Shown here one piece after another: positions 9,301-18,100 of a stretch of DNA of 35,620 bases. The stretch comes from Desulfobacterales bacterium (GTDB taxonomy: Bacteria; Desulfobacterota; Desulfobacteria; Desulfobacterales; SpSt-501): contig JALOOU010000024.1 in the NCBI GenBank assembly GCA_025454255.1, positions 1 to 35,620 on the forward strand. The letters are read 5' to 3'. Under the pieces are notes generated by a model that saw only the letters and a list, made by a program, of their open reading frames with translations, ran no database searches and was not told where the DNA came from. Position 1 is the first letter of the stretch; each line of letters begins with the position of its first letter. The position numbers were made by a program, and so were the translations under genes.

Positions 9301-10092
9301 ATCCTCCGCCCGCAAGCGACGAGGGTGGAAATCGAGCGGGCCGGATTGTGCGGCATCGTGACCATCGGGCAGCTCGAGTTCCCGGCCGGGCAGATCGAGG
9401 CCTTTCTCATCCCGATCGCCGACAACACTCTGCTCGACAACACCCTCACTTGCCTGAGCGGCCAAAAAACCATCGCCACCGGGCAGTTCAACATCGATGG
9501 CGCGCTGCAGGCCCGCTCCGCCCCAGCCGATTTTCTCAAGGCGTTGAGCGGAAAGATCGAATTCATCTCCGAAGAGGGCCGCATCCTGCGCTCCGCCCTG
9601 CTCGCCCGGGTCCTCTCCCTGATCAACATCACCGAGATCTACCGGGGCACGCTGCCCGACCTGACCGGCAAGGGGGTGGAGTACAAGCGCACCCAGATAT
9701 CGGCCGAGTTCGCCAACGGCGAGGTCCTCATCCACAGCTGGACCCTCGACGGCCCCAGCCTGTGGCTGGGCGCCCGCGGCAAGATCAACCTCCTCGAGGA
9801 CACCCTGCAGCTCTTCGTCGTGGTCTCGCCGTTCAAAACCTTCGACCGCATCATCCGCGCCATCCCCCTGATCGGATACCTCTTCGGCGGCCGGCTGGTG
9901 GCCGTCCCCGTCCAGGCGAGCGGCGCCCTCGAAGATCCGGAGGTGGTCCCGATGCACCCGGCCGCCCTGGGGGAGAGCATTCTGGACATGGTCGGCCGGG
10001 CGCTGCTCCTGCCCGTGCGCATCATCCAGCCGCTGATACCCGATATCGACGCCAGCGTCGATATCGGGGGATCCTTCATGATGCGCGAATGA
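6322..10092 (+). CDS. AsmA/YhdP-like (TamB-superfamily-type) inner-membrane-anchored envelope protein
   Basis: This is a 1256-residue protein with one N-terminal membrane anchor (about residues 12-33: VLAGTLALLVALFAALLLL), followed by a very long beta-rich periplasmic region with weakly repeated strand patterns. The AsmA-type N-terminus is seen in AFIESRVGAAAGGRFTYEQL. The C-terminal AsmA/DUF3971-like block is clear in the segments KINLLEDTLQLFVVVSPF and IPLIGYLFGGRLVAVPV. Known family members such as YhdP, AsmA and TamB form bridge-like groove proteins implicated in phospholipid transport to the outer membrane, so a Gram-negative envelope is implied. It is transcribed alone, divergent from iscU. 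Start evidence is the promoter rather than a ribosome site. Substrate and exact subfamily are inferred. Confidence 0.83.
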   Translation: MSPPTPNRRTARTVLAGTLALLVALFAALLLLTPVDLRSAGLRAFIESRVGAAAGGRFTYEQLQLSIFPRPGLTLTRPALERADLAAAAEAATVVPKLWPLVRGEFQPAKIRLDAPALRLSGAVFDRPAPAAPVDFSRWSSAAAAVATERLPQVDIDIVGGRLLIPGSGELTLDVTGIRAGLRLSDGRLSAGLQCESNLWKKLELSGLLAIDSLKGVLELTLAEFRPAPLLAWGFPESAFQLSEGRVSLNLQVTSEGRHRAQARLTGDAAHLRVRHGGAEAEIDIDAIAAEMDAGPGRLSVSIPKLVARRPMAEASATLVYDEALAPRIAVGIEGQSVDVGEVRRTALALLSGSAEAHAVFDVLRGGSVPWIAVSLQADRLEELGRLRHVEIRGRMEQGRLFIPGVTLDLEGVSGDAVIADGVLEGSRLSAHTRGTKAQNGSLRLGLSGADPLFALDITMEADLQPLPEILERVVRNKAFLQELRRVGPFQGRARGRLELTGSLGDMQVKVDAADLDIRARHAAIPLPIAFEGGRFQYDEASLALEGVDVRLGRSRLPQMRAVLELTGSQRLRASSPSAELDLAELFPLAGGLGSPDRLRSIEGSVASGPWEFSGNPAAPESWALEGAGQVRNLTLASGRLPEAVRVESAAWSCRGKRLQAESRSIAMGSTRVHALAGELDWSEEPRLELSQGAVSIAVEHLYWLLDRQIGLQDAIGPLAPLAGALTFKELHGALSFPAAGAVQAHLSAALGEGVIRSERLPAPLAVDSGTILWSGSFLDIRHLDARIEESAAQGVSIGIDWGLRDSIAIRVESLLIECAETYPWLSRLPAAAWLRRDITDVQGTIALAGLRLSGNMRDPRRWSFGVEATLNHLDVATTFLENPVRIRDGRVLLQERATPAGEATAVRLDAFQVATGRNRALASGEIVWDADSVSVDLALICESIVWSELESLSDRFARRGPHAKRTVTGRIELRAEEVSLGRYHFQPVEAHVILRPQATRVEIERAGLCGIVTIGQLEFPAGQIEAFLIPIADNTLLDNTLTCLSGQKTIATGQFNIDGALQARSAPADFLKALSGKIEFISEEGRILRSALLARVLSLINITEIYRGTLPDLTGKGVEYKRTQISAEFANGEVLIHSWTLDGPSLWLGARGKINLLEDTLQLFVVVSPFKTFDRIIRAIPLIGYLFGGRLVAVPVQASGALEDPEVVPMHPAALGESILDMVGRALLLPVRIIQPLIPDIDASVDIGGSFMMRE

Positions 10093-10211
10093 GGGGGGCG
10101 CGATGCGCCGCAGACCGCGCTTGACTTTTAGGAGGACGGCCTAACCATACGCTTGCGGAACGGATGCGTTTGACCCAACCCGTAAGTGACTCTCAGCTAG
10201 GAGGTTCTGAA

Positions 10212-10433
10212 ATGGCTTACACCTGCAAGACCTGTGGAGCGGTTGCCAAGGAGCCCGGGCATCTGTGCGATCCCTGCGGCGACAAAGCCAAGTGCAGCTT
10301 TTGCGGAGCGCCTTCGGCGGACGCCCGGCATGTGTGCAAGGACAAGTTGGCGGCCATGAAATTCACCTGCAGCGGCTGCGGCCGCGTGGCCATGGAGCAA
10401 GAGCACCTCTGCAAGCCGGTGCCGATCCCCTAG
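10212..10433 (+). CDS. Small Cys-rich double zinc-ribbon protein
   Basis: This 73-residue protein starts at the ATG that follows a strong AGGAGG ribosome site (CTAGGAGGTTCTGAA); a longer in-frame start at 10164 lacks one. It carries CxxC knuckles at TCKTC, LCDPC, KCSFC and TCSGC, with further single Cys at VCKDK and LCKPV, arranged as two similar halves. The TCxxCGxVAxExxHLC pattern occurs at both ends. Two metal sites, zinc or iron, are likely. No catalytic domain is present; I do not recognise a named family. A perfect 11-bp hairpin follows the stop. Possible roles are metal storage, redox or nucleic-acid binding, none of which is shown by the sequence. Confidence 0.85.
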   Translation: MAYTCKTCGAVAKEPGHLCDPCGDKAKCSFCGAPSADARHVCKDKLAAMKFTCSGCGRVAMEQEHLCKPVPIP

Positions 10434-10439
10434 CCCGCC

Positions 10440-10466
10440 CCGGCGGGCGGATCTTCCGCCCGCCGG
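10440..10466 (+). terminator. Perfect 11-bp stem-loop after the zinc-ribbon gene
   Basis: CCGGCGGGCGG (10440-10450) and CCGCCCGCCGG (10456-10466) enclose the loop ATCTT, seven bases after the stop codon. There is no clear T-tract, so this is a terminator-like or mRNA 3'-protecting hairpin. The next gene begins 55 bases further on. Confidence 0.55.
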
Positions 10467-10521
10467 AGGCCCCCCGGCCGATCAGCAACGAACCAGCGCG
10501 CGTTTGGCATCTCGAGCGGTC

Positions 10522-11682
10522 ATGGCACGACAGGCCCTCAGCTTCGAACAAGGCCCGATCCGCCCCCCCAACGAGGCCCAGAGCCTCCTGCTGCGCTTTA
10601 CCCGCAACTGCCCCTGGAACCGGTGCATGTTCTGCCCGGTCTACAAAGGCCGGCGGTTTGCGCTGCGGCCGGTGGAGGAGATCAAGGCCGACATCCGAAC
10701 AGCGCGCACCATTGCCGATGAGATCGGCGACCTCTCGGTGCGGCTCGGCTGCGGCGGTGCGGTGACCGACACGGTGGCCGGAGCGGTCATGGCCGCACCC
10801 GAGCTCTCGAGCAGCTACCGCAGCGTGGCGGTCTGGCTGTATTACCAAACCGGCGCCTGTTTTCTGCAGGATGCCGACAACCTCATCCTGCGCACCGATG
10901 AACTGGTGGAGGCGCTCGCCTTCCTGCGGCACACCTTTCCGGAGATCCGACGCGTGACCACTTACTCCCGCTCGCGCACCGCGGCCCGCAAGTCGCCCGA
11001 GGCGCTGCGCCGCATTCGCGCGGCCGGCCTGGACCGGGTGCACATCGGGCTCGAGTCCGGCAGCGACGCCGTCTTGCGCCTGATGAAAAAGGGGGTGACG
11101 GCGCAGCAGCAGGTGGATGCCGGCCGCCGGCTGGTGGCGGCAGGGCTTGAGCTCTCCGAATATGTGATGCCGGGGCTCGGCGGACAGGATCTGTGGCGCG
11201 AGCACGCCGTGGAGACGGCGCGGGTGTTGAACCGCATCAACCCCCACTTCATCCGGCTGCGCAGCCTGCGGGTGCCCTCCCGGGTGCCGCTGCACGCGCA
11301 TCTGGCCTCCGGCGCCTTCCGCATGCAGACCGACGACATGCTGGTCGCGGAGATCCGAGTCCTCATCGAGTCGCTCGAGGGCATCACCAGCACGGTTGCG
11401 AGCGATCACATCATGAACCTGCTCGAGGAGGTCGCCGGCAAGCTGCCGGAGGACAAGCCCCGGATGCTCGCGGCGGTAAAAGCCTACCAGGAGTTGAGCG
11501 ACAGCGATCGGATCATTTTCCGCGTCGGCCGCCGCGGCGGCGCCTTTCGGTCGGTCGGCGACCTGGAGCGGCAGCCGGAGACGGTAAAAAAAATCGAGGC
11601 CCTGATCGCCGAGCTGCGCACGCGCGAAGGCCCCCAGGGGGTCGAACGCATGATTTCCGACATGGTGGATCAGTACATCTGA
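10522..11682 (+). CDS. Radical SAM protein with CX4CX2C cluster motif
   Basis: This 386-residue protein starts at ATG 10522; an upstream TTG at 10504 is possible, and neither has a clear ribosome site. The cluster motif is CPWNRCMFC (Cys30, Cys35, Cys38), which has four rather than the canonical three residues between the first two Cys. This variant occurs in several uncharacterised radical SAM subfamilies. The SAM-binding core follows, with LGCGGAV in the glycine-rich position and the ITTYSRSR-like and GLDRVHIGLESGSD strands typical of Elp3/MiaB-type SPASM-less barrels. The C-terminus is helical, rich in Glu and Lys, with no extra Cys cluster. It follows the small zinc-ribbon gene in the same direction. 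The substrate cannot be assigned. Confidence 0.87.
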   Translation: MARQALSFEQGPIRPPNEAQSLLLRFTRNCPWNRCMFCPVYKGRRFALRPVEEIKADIRTARTIADEIGDLSVRLGCGGAVTDTVAGAVMAAPELSSSYRSVAVWLYYQTGACFLQDADNLILRTDELVEALAFLRHTFPEIRRVTTYSRSRTAARKSPEALRRIRAAGLDRVHIGLESGSDAVLRLMKKGVTAQQQVDAGRRLVAAGLELSEYVMPGLGGQDLWREHAVETARVLNRINPHFIRLRSLRVPSRVPLHAHLASGAFRMQTDDMLVAEIRVLIESLEGITSTVASDHIMNLLEEVAGKLPEDKPRMLAAVKAYQELSDSDRIIFRVGRRGGAFRSVGDLERQPETVKKIEALIAELRTREGPQGVERMISDMVDQYI

Positions 11683-11689
11683 GCGCGCA

Positions 11690-11709
11690 CGGCGGTCCGC
11701 AAACCGCCG
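11690..11709. terminator. Hairpin between convergent radical SAM and MurJ-like genes
   Basis: CGGCGGT (11690-11696) pairs with ACCGCCG (11703-11709) around a 6-base loop just after the radical SAM stop. A second GC stem (CGCCGC/GCGGCG) follows about 30 bases later. Neither has a strong T-run, so bidirectional termination is only plausible. Confidence 0.35.
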
Positions 11710-11777
11710 GCCCCTCCGTGAAGGCGCCGCCCTCTGCGGCGAACGAACCGGTCAGCGGCGGCCATGGGCGTAAACGG

Positions 11778-13379
11778 TCACAGGCGGGGACCGGAGCCGC
11801 CGGCCGGATGACGGCCCAGACCCAGAGCGCGCAGCGCCATCTGCGCAGCCGCCGTAATTTCAGCGACCTTCAGCATCCGGCCGGCCAGCAGCATCAACGC
11901 CAGGAACGCCGCGCCCACCAGCAGCGCCACTGCCAGGCTGCCGATTAGGCCGGAGGCGTCGATCAGCGCCAGCGCCAGGCCGCGGCAGCCGGCCAGGATG
12001 GGAACCAGCGCCAGCCCGAGGAGCGCCATCTTGAGATAGAAGCGCAAGACCTCGCCCTGCCCCTGGTTGCCGCTGCGCCGGTTCCAGATGACGTAGAGCA
12101 CGACCGCCTGCAGAACGCCCGTGACGGACACCGCCAGCGCGATCCCCGGCACGCCCATCAACGCAAGTCCGGCCAGGTAGAGCGGCAGGCCCGCCAGGAC
12201 GGCCAGGGTACCGAACACGGCGGGTGTGAGCGTGTTGCGGGTGGCGTAGAAGCCCCGCACGACGACCGTGTTGGCTGAAAAGGCCACCGCCCCCACCAGA
12301 AAACAGCTCAGCGCCTCGGCCGTCAGGCTCGTCGCGGCCGGCTCGAAGCGCCCGCGTTCGAACAGGATGCGCACCACCTCGGTGCTCAACACCATCAACA
12401 GGCCGGAGACCGGAATCACCAGGGCGAGGTAGCGCAGGGTGCGGTTCAAAAGCCGATTCAGCTCGGCGATGTCGCCCGCTTCGGCCAGTCTGGCCATGAA
12501 CGGGAAGGAGGCCGTCCCGACGGCCTGGCCGAACACCCCGACCAGAATGAGCATGACCCGCAGGCTGAAATTCAACACCGCAATGCCTCCGGCGGGCAGA
12601 TAGGAGCCGAAAAATCGGAACAAGAACTCGGTGGAAAAGGCCATGCTGAGCCCGACCACGAGAGGCAGGGTCAAGCGCAGGTATTCCTGCACCTCGGGGT
12701 GCCGCCAGCCCCAGGCGAGCCTCAGGCGCATTCCCACCCGGCGCGCCCCCCCGATCTGCAGCCCCAGATTGCCGACCAGCGCTCCGGCCAGGACCCCCCA
12801 GGCAAACCCCTCCATCCCCAGCCAGGGACCCAGCAGAAGGCCGCCGAGAATGATGCCCAGGTTGTAGATCAGGGGCGCCAGCGCCGGCAGAAGGAAGCGG
12901 CCGTGGGCGAACTGGACCGCCATGAGGAGCCCGCCCGCAAAAAAAGCCATCTGCGCCGGGAGGATGATGCGGGTCATCCGGGCCGCGGCCTCGAGCACGT
13001 CGGGCTCCCGGACGCCGGGGGCCGCCACCGCCACCAACTCGGGGGCGAACGCCATGGCCGCCCCCGTGGCGGCCGCGGCGATGGCGCCGAAGGTGCAAAA
13101 AATGACGGAGAAGACCCGCCACGCCTCCCTCTGGTCCTGCCGGAGCAGATATCGGGTAAAAATGGGAATGAAGGTGACGGAGAGAAACCCGCTGGCCAGC
13201 ACGTGGTTGAGGATTTCCGGAATGGCGAAGGCGATCTGGTAGGCGTCCACCTCCACCCCCGCCCCGCCGACAAAGGCCACGCTCATCTCGCGCAGCAGCC
13301 CGACGACGCGGCTCAAAAACACCGAGCCCATCATGATCAGCGAGGCGATCCCGATTTTTCGGTAGCTGGAGGCGGCCAT
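11778..13379 (-). CDS. murJ: MurJ/MviN-family lipid II flippase
   Basis: From ATG 13379 this is a 533-residue polytopic membrane protein, the usual size for MurJ (about 510-530), with about 14 hydrophobic segments. MurJ flips the peptidoglycan precursor lipid II across the inner membrane. The conserved N-terminal block is visible: SLIMMGSVFLSRVVGLLREM with the Arg pair, VDAYQIAFAIPEILNHVL, then SGFLSVTFIPIFTRYLL; VGTASFPFMARLAEAG is also present. The frame extends upstream to 13586, but those residues look unlike MurJ, so I use the ATG just before the first helix; it has only a weak ribosome site. A paralogue with another substrate is possible because the FAEGA motif is altered to LASGF. It is divergent from the phosphatidyltransferase gene. 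Confidence 0.85.
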   Translation of the reverse strand: MAASSYRKIGIASLIMMGSVFLSRVVGLLREMSVAFVGGAGVEVDAYQIAFAIPEILNHVLASGFLSVTFIPIFTRYLLRQDQREAWRVFSVIFCTFGAIAAAATGAAMAFAPELVAVAAPGVREPDVLEAAARMTRIILPAQMAFFAGGLLMAVQFAHGRFLLPALAPLIYNLGIILGGLLLGPWLGMEGFAWGVLAGALVGNLGLQIGGARRVGMRLRLAWGWRHPEVQEYLRLTLPLVVGLSMAFSTEFLFRFFGSYLPAGGIAVLNFSLRVMLILVGVFGQAVGTASFPFMARLAEAGDIAELNRLLNRTLRYLALVIPVSGLLMVLSTEVVRILFERGRFEPAATSLTAEALSCFLVGAVAFSANTVVVRGFYATRNTLTPAVFGTLAVLAGLPLYLAGLALMGVPGIALAVSVTGVLQAVVLYVIWNRRSGNQGQGEVLRFYLKMALLGLALVPILAGCRGLALALIDASGLIGSLAVALLVGAAFLALMLLAGRMLKVAEITAAAQMALRALGLGRHPAGGSGPRL

Positions 13380-13400
13380 GGGCGGTGACGGCGCAGGAGA

Positions 13401-13431
13401 ATCGGTTAAGGTGTGGTCCTCTTTAACCGAT
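13401..13431. promoter_or_regulatory. 9-bp perfect inverted repeat upstream of the MurJ-like gene
   Basis: ATCGGTTAA (13401-13409) and TTAACCGAT (13423-13431) are exact inverted copies 13 bases apart, 22 bases before the MurJ-like ATG. Beyond it on the minus strand is GGGGAGG, a strong ribosome-site look-alike (complement of 13434-13440) with no good start codon close by. An operator or a translation-controlling hairpin is inferred. Confidence 0.45.
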
Positions 13432-13481
13432 ATCCTCCCCAAGAAGCAACCTTCATCGGGGCGGCGGCGCCTGGACATTTC

Positions 13482-13510
13482 TTGACTTTGCAAGTCCGAT
13501 TCCCTATAGG
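13482..13510 (+). promoter_or_regulatory. Putative promoter of the phosphatidyltransferase gene
   Basis: TTGACT (13482-13487) and TATAGG (13505-13510) are separated by exactly 17 bases. A roughly 30-base leader with an AAGGAA ribosome site follows, before the ATG at 13549. Confidence 0.55.
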
Positions 13511-13548
13511 AACACGTAACCCTCCACGCACTGCAAGGAACGGATCGA

Positions 13549-15030
13549 ATGGCCGAGGACAAAACCGGCATCCCGCAAAAAATCACAGCCGTTCTGGTCT
13601 ACGGGCGCCTGCCGCTCGTGTTCGGGGGCATGCTCTGCGCCGTGGCGGTGATGTGGACCCGCAGCCCGACCCTCTACACGATCGGGGTCATCCTGCTCTT
13701 CATCTCCATGAGCTTCGACCTGGTCGACGGCTGGCTCGCCGCCCGATTCTACCCCCACCCGCAGATGGCGCAGCTGGCCGACCGCATCCTCGACAAGCTC
13801 GTCTACTCGATCATCTTTCCCCTGGTGTCGGTGGGCGCCATGTGGCGGCTGCTCTACGTCGCGCCGGACCCCAAGCAGACCGAGCTGCTGCATGCCGTGC
13901 TGGTGCTGTTTTTGACCGTCACCGTGCTGGTGCGGGACAACTTCGCCCACTTCATGCGCGGCGTCGCGCTGCGCTTCGACCAGGACATCGAATACCGCGA
14001 GTTCATCCGGCTGCGCACGGTGGTGGCCGCCCCGGTCGGGGCGCTGCTCTACGCCTTCGTCTTCTATGTCCCGGACGGCCCGCCCTCCCTCGTTTACGAC
14101 TGGATCTCCCGGATCGCCCAGCCCCCCTTGCGCACCCTGTTCTTCATCGAAATCATCTTTATCATCATCAACGCCGGCTCGATGGCGAGCCTCGTCCGCC
14201 GCTACGGCTCGCTGTGCCTGCAGGAGATGTGCCTCGGCAACGAATCCCTGCGGCGCCGGATCCTGACCTGGTTCCCGAACGCGCTGACGGTGATGAACGC
14301 GACCATGGGCCTGCTGGCCGTATTTTTCGCCGGCCAGGGCCGGCTGCGGGAAGCCTCGTTGTTTCTGCTCGGAGCCGCGCTGTTCGACAAACTGGACGGC
14401 GCGGTCGCCCGCCGCCTGGGCTTGACCGAACCGCTGCCCGGAGCCCAGCCCAAGGCCGTGAGCATGGGCGGCCTGCTCGACGACATCGCCGATGCCGTCA
14501 GCTTCTGCATCGCGCCGGCCTGGATTTTTTTCATCCTGATGGCCGACTACCCGGACGCGGCGATGCAGCGGCTGCCCTACGGCTGGGTGGCCGCGCTTTA
14601 CGCTCTGGCCGGCATCGGCCGGCTGATCTATTTCACCTTGGACAAGAGGCCCATCCCCGGGTTCTTCAAGGGCATGCCCACTCCGGCGGGGGCCATCCTG
14701 GTCATCGCCCCGATGGTCATCTTCAACTATGTTCCGGGGGAGACCCCGGTCATGGAGCGCTTCTGGGCCTTTTTCTCCTTCGGGCTGATGATCGCCACCG
14801 CCCTGGTCATGAACGCCTACCCGATCCGCTACCTTCACATCGGCCGCTTCATGAGCCGCCATCCCTGGGTGACCCGCTGCTGTCTGCTGGTGCTGCTCTG
14901 CTCGCTGCTGACGCCGTTCTACGGCCACGTGCTGCTGTGCCTGATGCTGCTCTACGGCTTCTCCCCGCTCGCCACCGGCAAAATTGACCCCCGAACGGCC
15001 GCGAGCGAAACCCGTCGAAAACCTGCGTGA
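13549..15030 (+). CDS. Tandem CDP-alcohol phosphatidyltransferase (PgsA-like plus PssA-like halves)
   Basis: This 493-residue membrane protein contains two CDP-alcohol phosphatidyltransferase units; single-domain members are about 180-250 residues. These enzymes transfer a phosphatidyl group from CDP-diacylglycerol to an alcohol. The second half (about 265-480) has the full signature, with Asp280, Asp283, Gly284, Ala287-Arg288, Gly307, Asp311 and Asp315, followed by ADAVSFCIAPAW as in phosphatidylserine synthase. However, 18 residues instead of 8 separate AR from Gly. The first half (about 10-190) keeps all four Asp (57, 60, 78, 82) at normal spacing, but the signature Arg is Ala65 and the Gly is Ala74. 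Many helices surround both. The product alcohol is not readable. Own promoter and AAGGAA ribosome site are present. Confidence 0.87.
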   Translation: MAEDKTGIPQKITAVLVYGRLPLVFGGMLCAVAVMWTRSPTLYTIGVILLFISMSFDLVDGWLAARFYPHPQMAQLADRILDKLVYSIIFPLVSVGAMWRLLYVAPDPKQTELLHAVLVLFLTVTVLVRDNFAHFMRGVALRFDQDIEYREFIRLRTVVAAPVGALLYAFVFYVPDGPPSLVYDWISRIAQPPLRTLFFIEIIFIIINAGSMASLVRRYGSLCLQEMCLGNESLRRRILTWFPNALTVMNATMGLLAVFFAGQGRLREASLFLLGAALFDKLDGAVARRLGLTEPLPGAQPKAVSMGGLLDDIADAVSFCIAPAWIFFILMADYPDAAMQRLPYGWVAALYALAGIGRLIYFTLDKRPIPGFFKGMPTPAGAILVIAPMVIFNYVPGETPVMERFWAFFSFGLMIATALVMNAYPIRYLHIGRFMSRHPWVTRCCLLVLLCSLLTPFYGHVLLCLMLLYGFSPLATGKIDPRTAASETRRKPA

Positions 15031-15071
15031 CCGGTCGCGCACCGGCAGCGCCGCGCTTGTGGTGCAGGAGC

Positions 15072-15100
15072 TTGCCAAGGCGGGTGATCTGCACTATTAG
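15072..15100 (+). promoter_or_regulatory. Putative promoter of the activase-type gene
   Basis: TTGCCA (15072-15077), a 17-base spacer and TATTAG (15095-15100) lie about 70 bases upstream of the ATG at 15172. The layout is the same as the fhs promoter candidate. Confidence 0.5.
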
Positions 15101-15171
15101 TTACTGCCACATAGATCTGCCGATCAAACCCCGCAAACTGCCGTAGCGCACTGCATACGCGTAGGCCTCGC

Positions 15172-18100
15172 ATGACCGAAACCTTGAAATCGTTGGGGAT
15201 TTGCTTGGGGGCGTCGACCATATCGCTCTGCTGGGTGGAGGTCGACCGAACGGGTCCGGCGCCCCGGCCGCGCATCATCGGCCACGCGCTCCACCCCCAC
15301 GAGGGCGACCCCAAGGCCACGCTGATCCGCGCTCTGCAATCGCTCGACATAGAATCGTTCGACCGCATGGCGGCCACCGGCCGCAAGTTCCGCAAATTCG
15401 TCAACCTCTCCTCGATCCCGGAACCCGAGGCCGTCGAGCACGCCTACCCCATCGTCGCGCCCGATGGGGTCGCGTGCCCGGCCGTGGTCTCAGCGGGCGG
15501 CGAAACCTTCATGGTCTATGCCCTGGACCGGGCCGGCCGCATCGCCAACGTGATCACGGGCAACAAGTGCGCCTCAGGCACCGGTGAGTTCTTCCTGCAG
15601 CAGCTGCGGCGCATGAACGTCAGCCTGGAGGAGGCCGCCCAGTTCGCAGCGGTGGCAGAGCCCCACCACGTCTCCGGGCGCTGTTCGGTCTTCTGCAAGT
15701 CCGACTGCACGCATGCCACCAACAAGGGCATCCCCAAGGCGCGCGTGACCGCCGGCCTCTGCAAGATGATGGCCAACAAGATCCTGGAGCTGCTGAAGCG
15801 CGTCGAGCGGCGCCGGATCATGATCGCCGGCGGCACCGCCCGCAACCGCATGATGATAGACTACCTGCGTGCGGAAATCCCCGAGCTGGTCGTCCCGGAG
15901 CAGGCCCCCTACCTGGAGGCGCTGGGGGCCGCCCTGTGGGCCCTCGCGCACGAAACCCGCGCTTTTCCCGGGTTCGATCGGCTCTTCGTCGCGGGCTCGA
16001 GCGCGTTTGCCCGTTTGGCCCCTCTGGGCGATTTCGAGGCCATGGTCGAGTTCAAATCCATCGCGCGCGGCGCGATCCGCCCCGGGGACAGCTGCATCGT
16101 CGGGCTGGATGTGGGGTCCACCACGACCAAGGCCGTTCTCCTGCGGCAGCCGGGCCACGCGCTGCTGGCCTCGGTCTACCTGCGCACCAGCGGGGACCCG
16201 GTCGGGGCCTCCCGCCAGTGCTATCGTTCGCTTCTCGAACAGGTGCGGCGCCAGGTCGAGCCCGCGGCCATCCGCATCGTCGGCCTGGGGGTGACCGGCT
16301 CGGGGCGGCAGATCGCCGGGCTGCACGCGCTCACCGACGGCGTCATCAACGAAATCATCGCCCACGCCACGGCCGCCGTCTATTTCGACCCGCAGGTGGA
16401 CACCATTTTCGAAATCGGCGGCCAGGATGCGAAATACACCTACATCACCAATTCCGTCCCGTCGGACTACGCGATGAACGAGGCGTGCTCGGCCGGCACC
16501 GGATCCTTTTTGGAGGAGTCGGCCCTGGAGACCCTCGGGGTGAGCATGGAGGAGATCGCGCCGATCGCCCTGCGCGGCAAGCAGCCCCCGAACTTCAACG
16601 ACCAGTGCGCGGCCTTCATCGCCTCGGACATCAAAAACGCCATCCACGAGAGCGTCGCGCACGAGGACATCGTCGCCGGCCTGGTCTATTCGATCTGCAT
16701 GAACTACTCCAACCGCGTCAAGGGCAACCGGCCGGTGGGGGAGAAGGTCTTCATGCAGGGCGGGGTCTGCTACAACCGCGCCGTGCCCCTGGCGATGGCG
16801 GCGCTGGTGGGCAAACCGATCGTGGTGCCGCCGGAGCCCGGCCTGATGGGCGCCTTCGGCGTGGCGCTCGAGGTCGGCCAGCGCATCGCGCGCGGGTTCC
16901 TGGCGGAGGCCCGCTTCGACCTCGCGACCCTGGCCGAACGGGAGGTCGGCTACGGACGGAGCTTCGTTTGCCGCGGCGGCAAGGAAAAATGCGATCGGCG
17001 CTGCCCGATCGCCGTCATCGAGGTGGAAGGCCGCAAGTACCCCTTCGGCGGGGCCTGCAACCGCTATTACAACCTGCGCCACAATGTCGCGGTGGCGGTC
17101 GAGACGCTCGACCTCGTGAGCCTGCGCCAGAAGCGGGTCTTCCAAACCTTCGGCCGGCCCCCGTCGGCCGGCCCGGCCCCGGGTGCCCGCGGCCGCGTGG
17201 GGCTGAACCGCAGCTTCCTGGTGAACACCTATTACCCGCTCTATTCCAATTTCTTCGGCCGGCTGGGGTTCGACATCGTGCTGCCCGACCGCCCCGCGCA
17301 GGCGGGCATCGACCAGCGCGGCGCCGCTTTCTGCTACCCCGTCGAGCTGGCCCACGGTTTTTTCCACTCGCTGCTCGCAAGCGCCGACCCGCCCGACTAC
17401 ATCTTCCTGCCGCATTTCAAAGCCGTGCCGAATCTGCAGGAGGAGAGCAGCCGCCAGTCCCAGGTCTGCCCGCTGGTCCAGGGGGAGACCTTTTACCTCC
17501 AGACCGCCTTTCGCGAGGCCCTGGAGCGCCTGGAGCGGCGCGGCACCCGCCTGCTGGCCCCCTTGATGGACCTCTCCGGAGGCATCCACACGGCGCGGGC
17601 GCCCCTCGTCGAGGCCGCGCGCGCGATGGGGATCGGCGAACGCGCAGCGCGGGAGGCCTTCGAATTCGCCGTGCAGCGGCAGCTCGAGTGCGCCGCGGCC
17701 ATGAAGGCCGAGGGCCGGCGAGTGCTCGCCGCACTCGAGGCGGACCCGGACAAAATGGGGGTCGTCATCCTCTCGCGGCCCTACAGCGGCTTTGCCGAAG
17801 AGGCCCACATGGGCATCCCCCACAAGTTCGCCTCCCGCGGCGTGCCGGTGATCCCGCTGGACTTCCTGGATCTCGACGCGCAGCGCTCGAAGCGGCACAT
17901 GTACTGGGGGATTGGGAAACTCATCGTCAAGGCCGCCCGCAAGGTGGCAGCGCACCCCCAGCTCTTTGCGACCTTCATCACCAACTTCTCCTGCGGCCCG
18001 GACTCCTTTTTGATCGGCTATGTGCGCGAGATCATGGGGCGCAAACCCTCCCTGACGCTCGAGCTCGACAGCCACACCGCCGACGCCGGCCTTGAAACCC

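Noticed and set aside
6121-9957. 1278-codon open frame on the minus strand opposite the AsmA-like gene
   Set aside because: It is a high-GC antisense shadow: the translated product is low-complexity, rich in Arg, Gly, Asp and Gln, and has no recognisable motif, whereas the plus-strand gene has a membrane anchor and family features.
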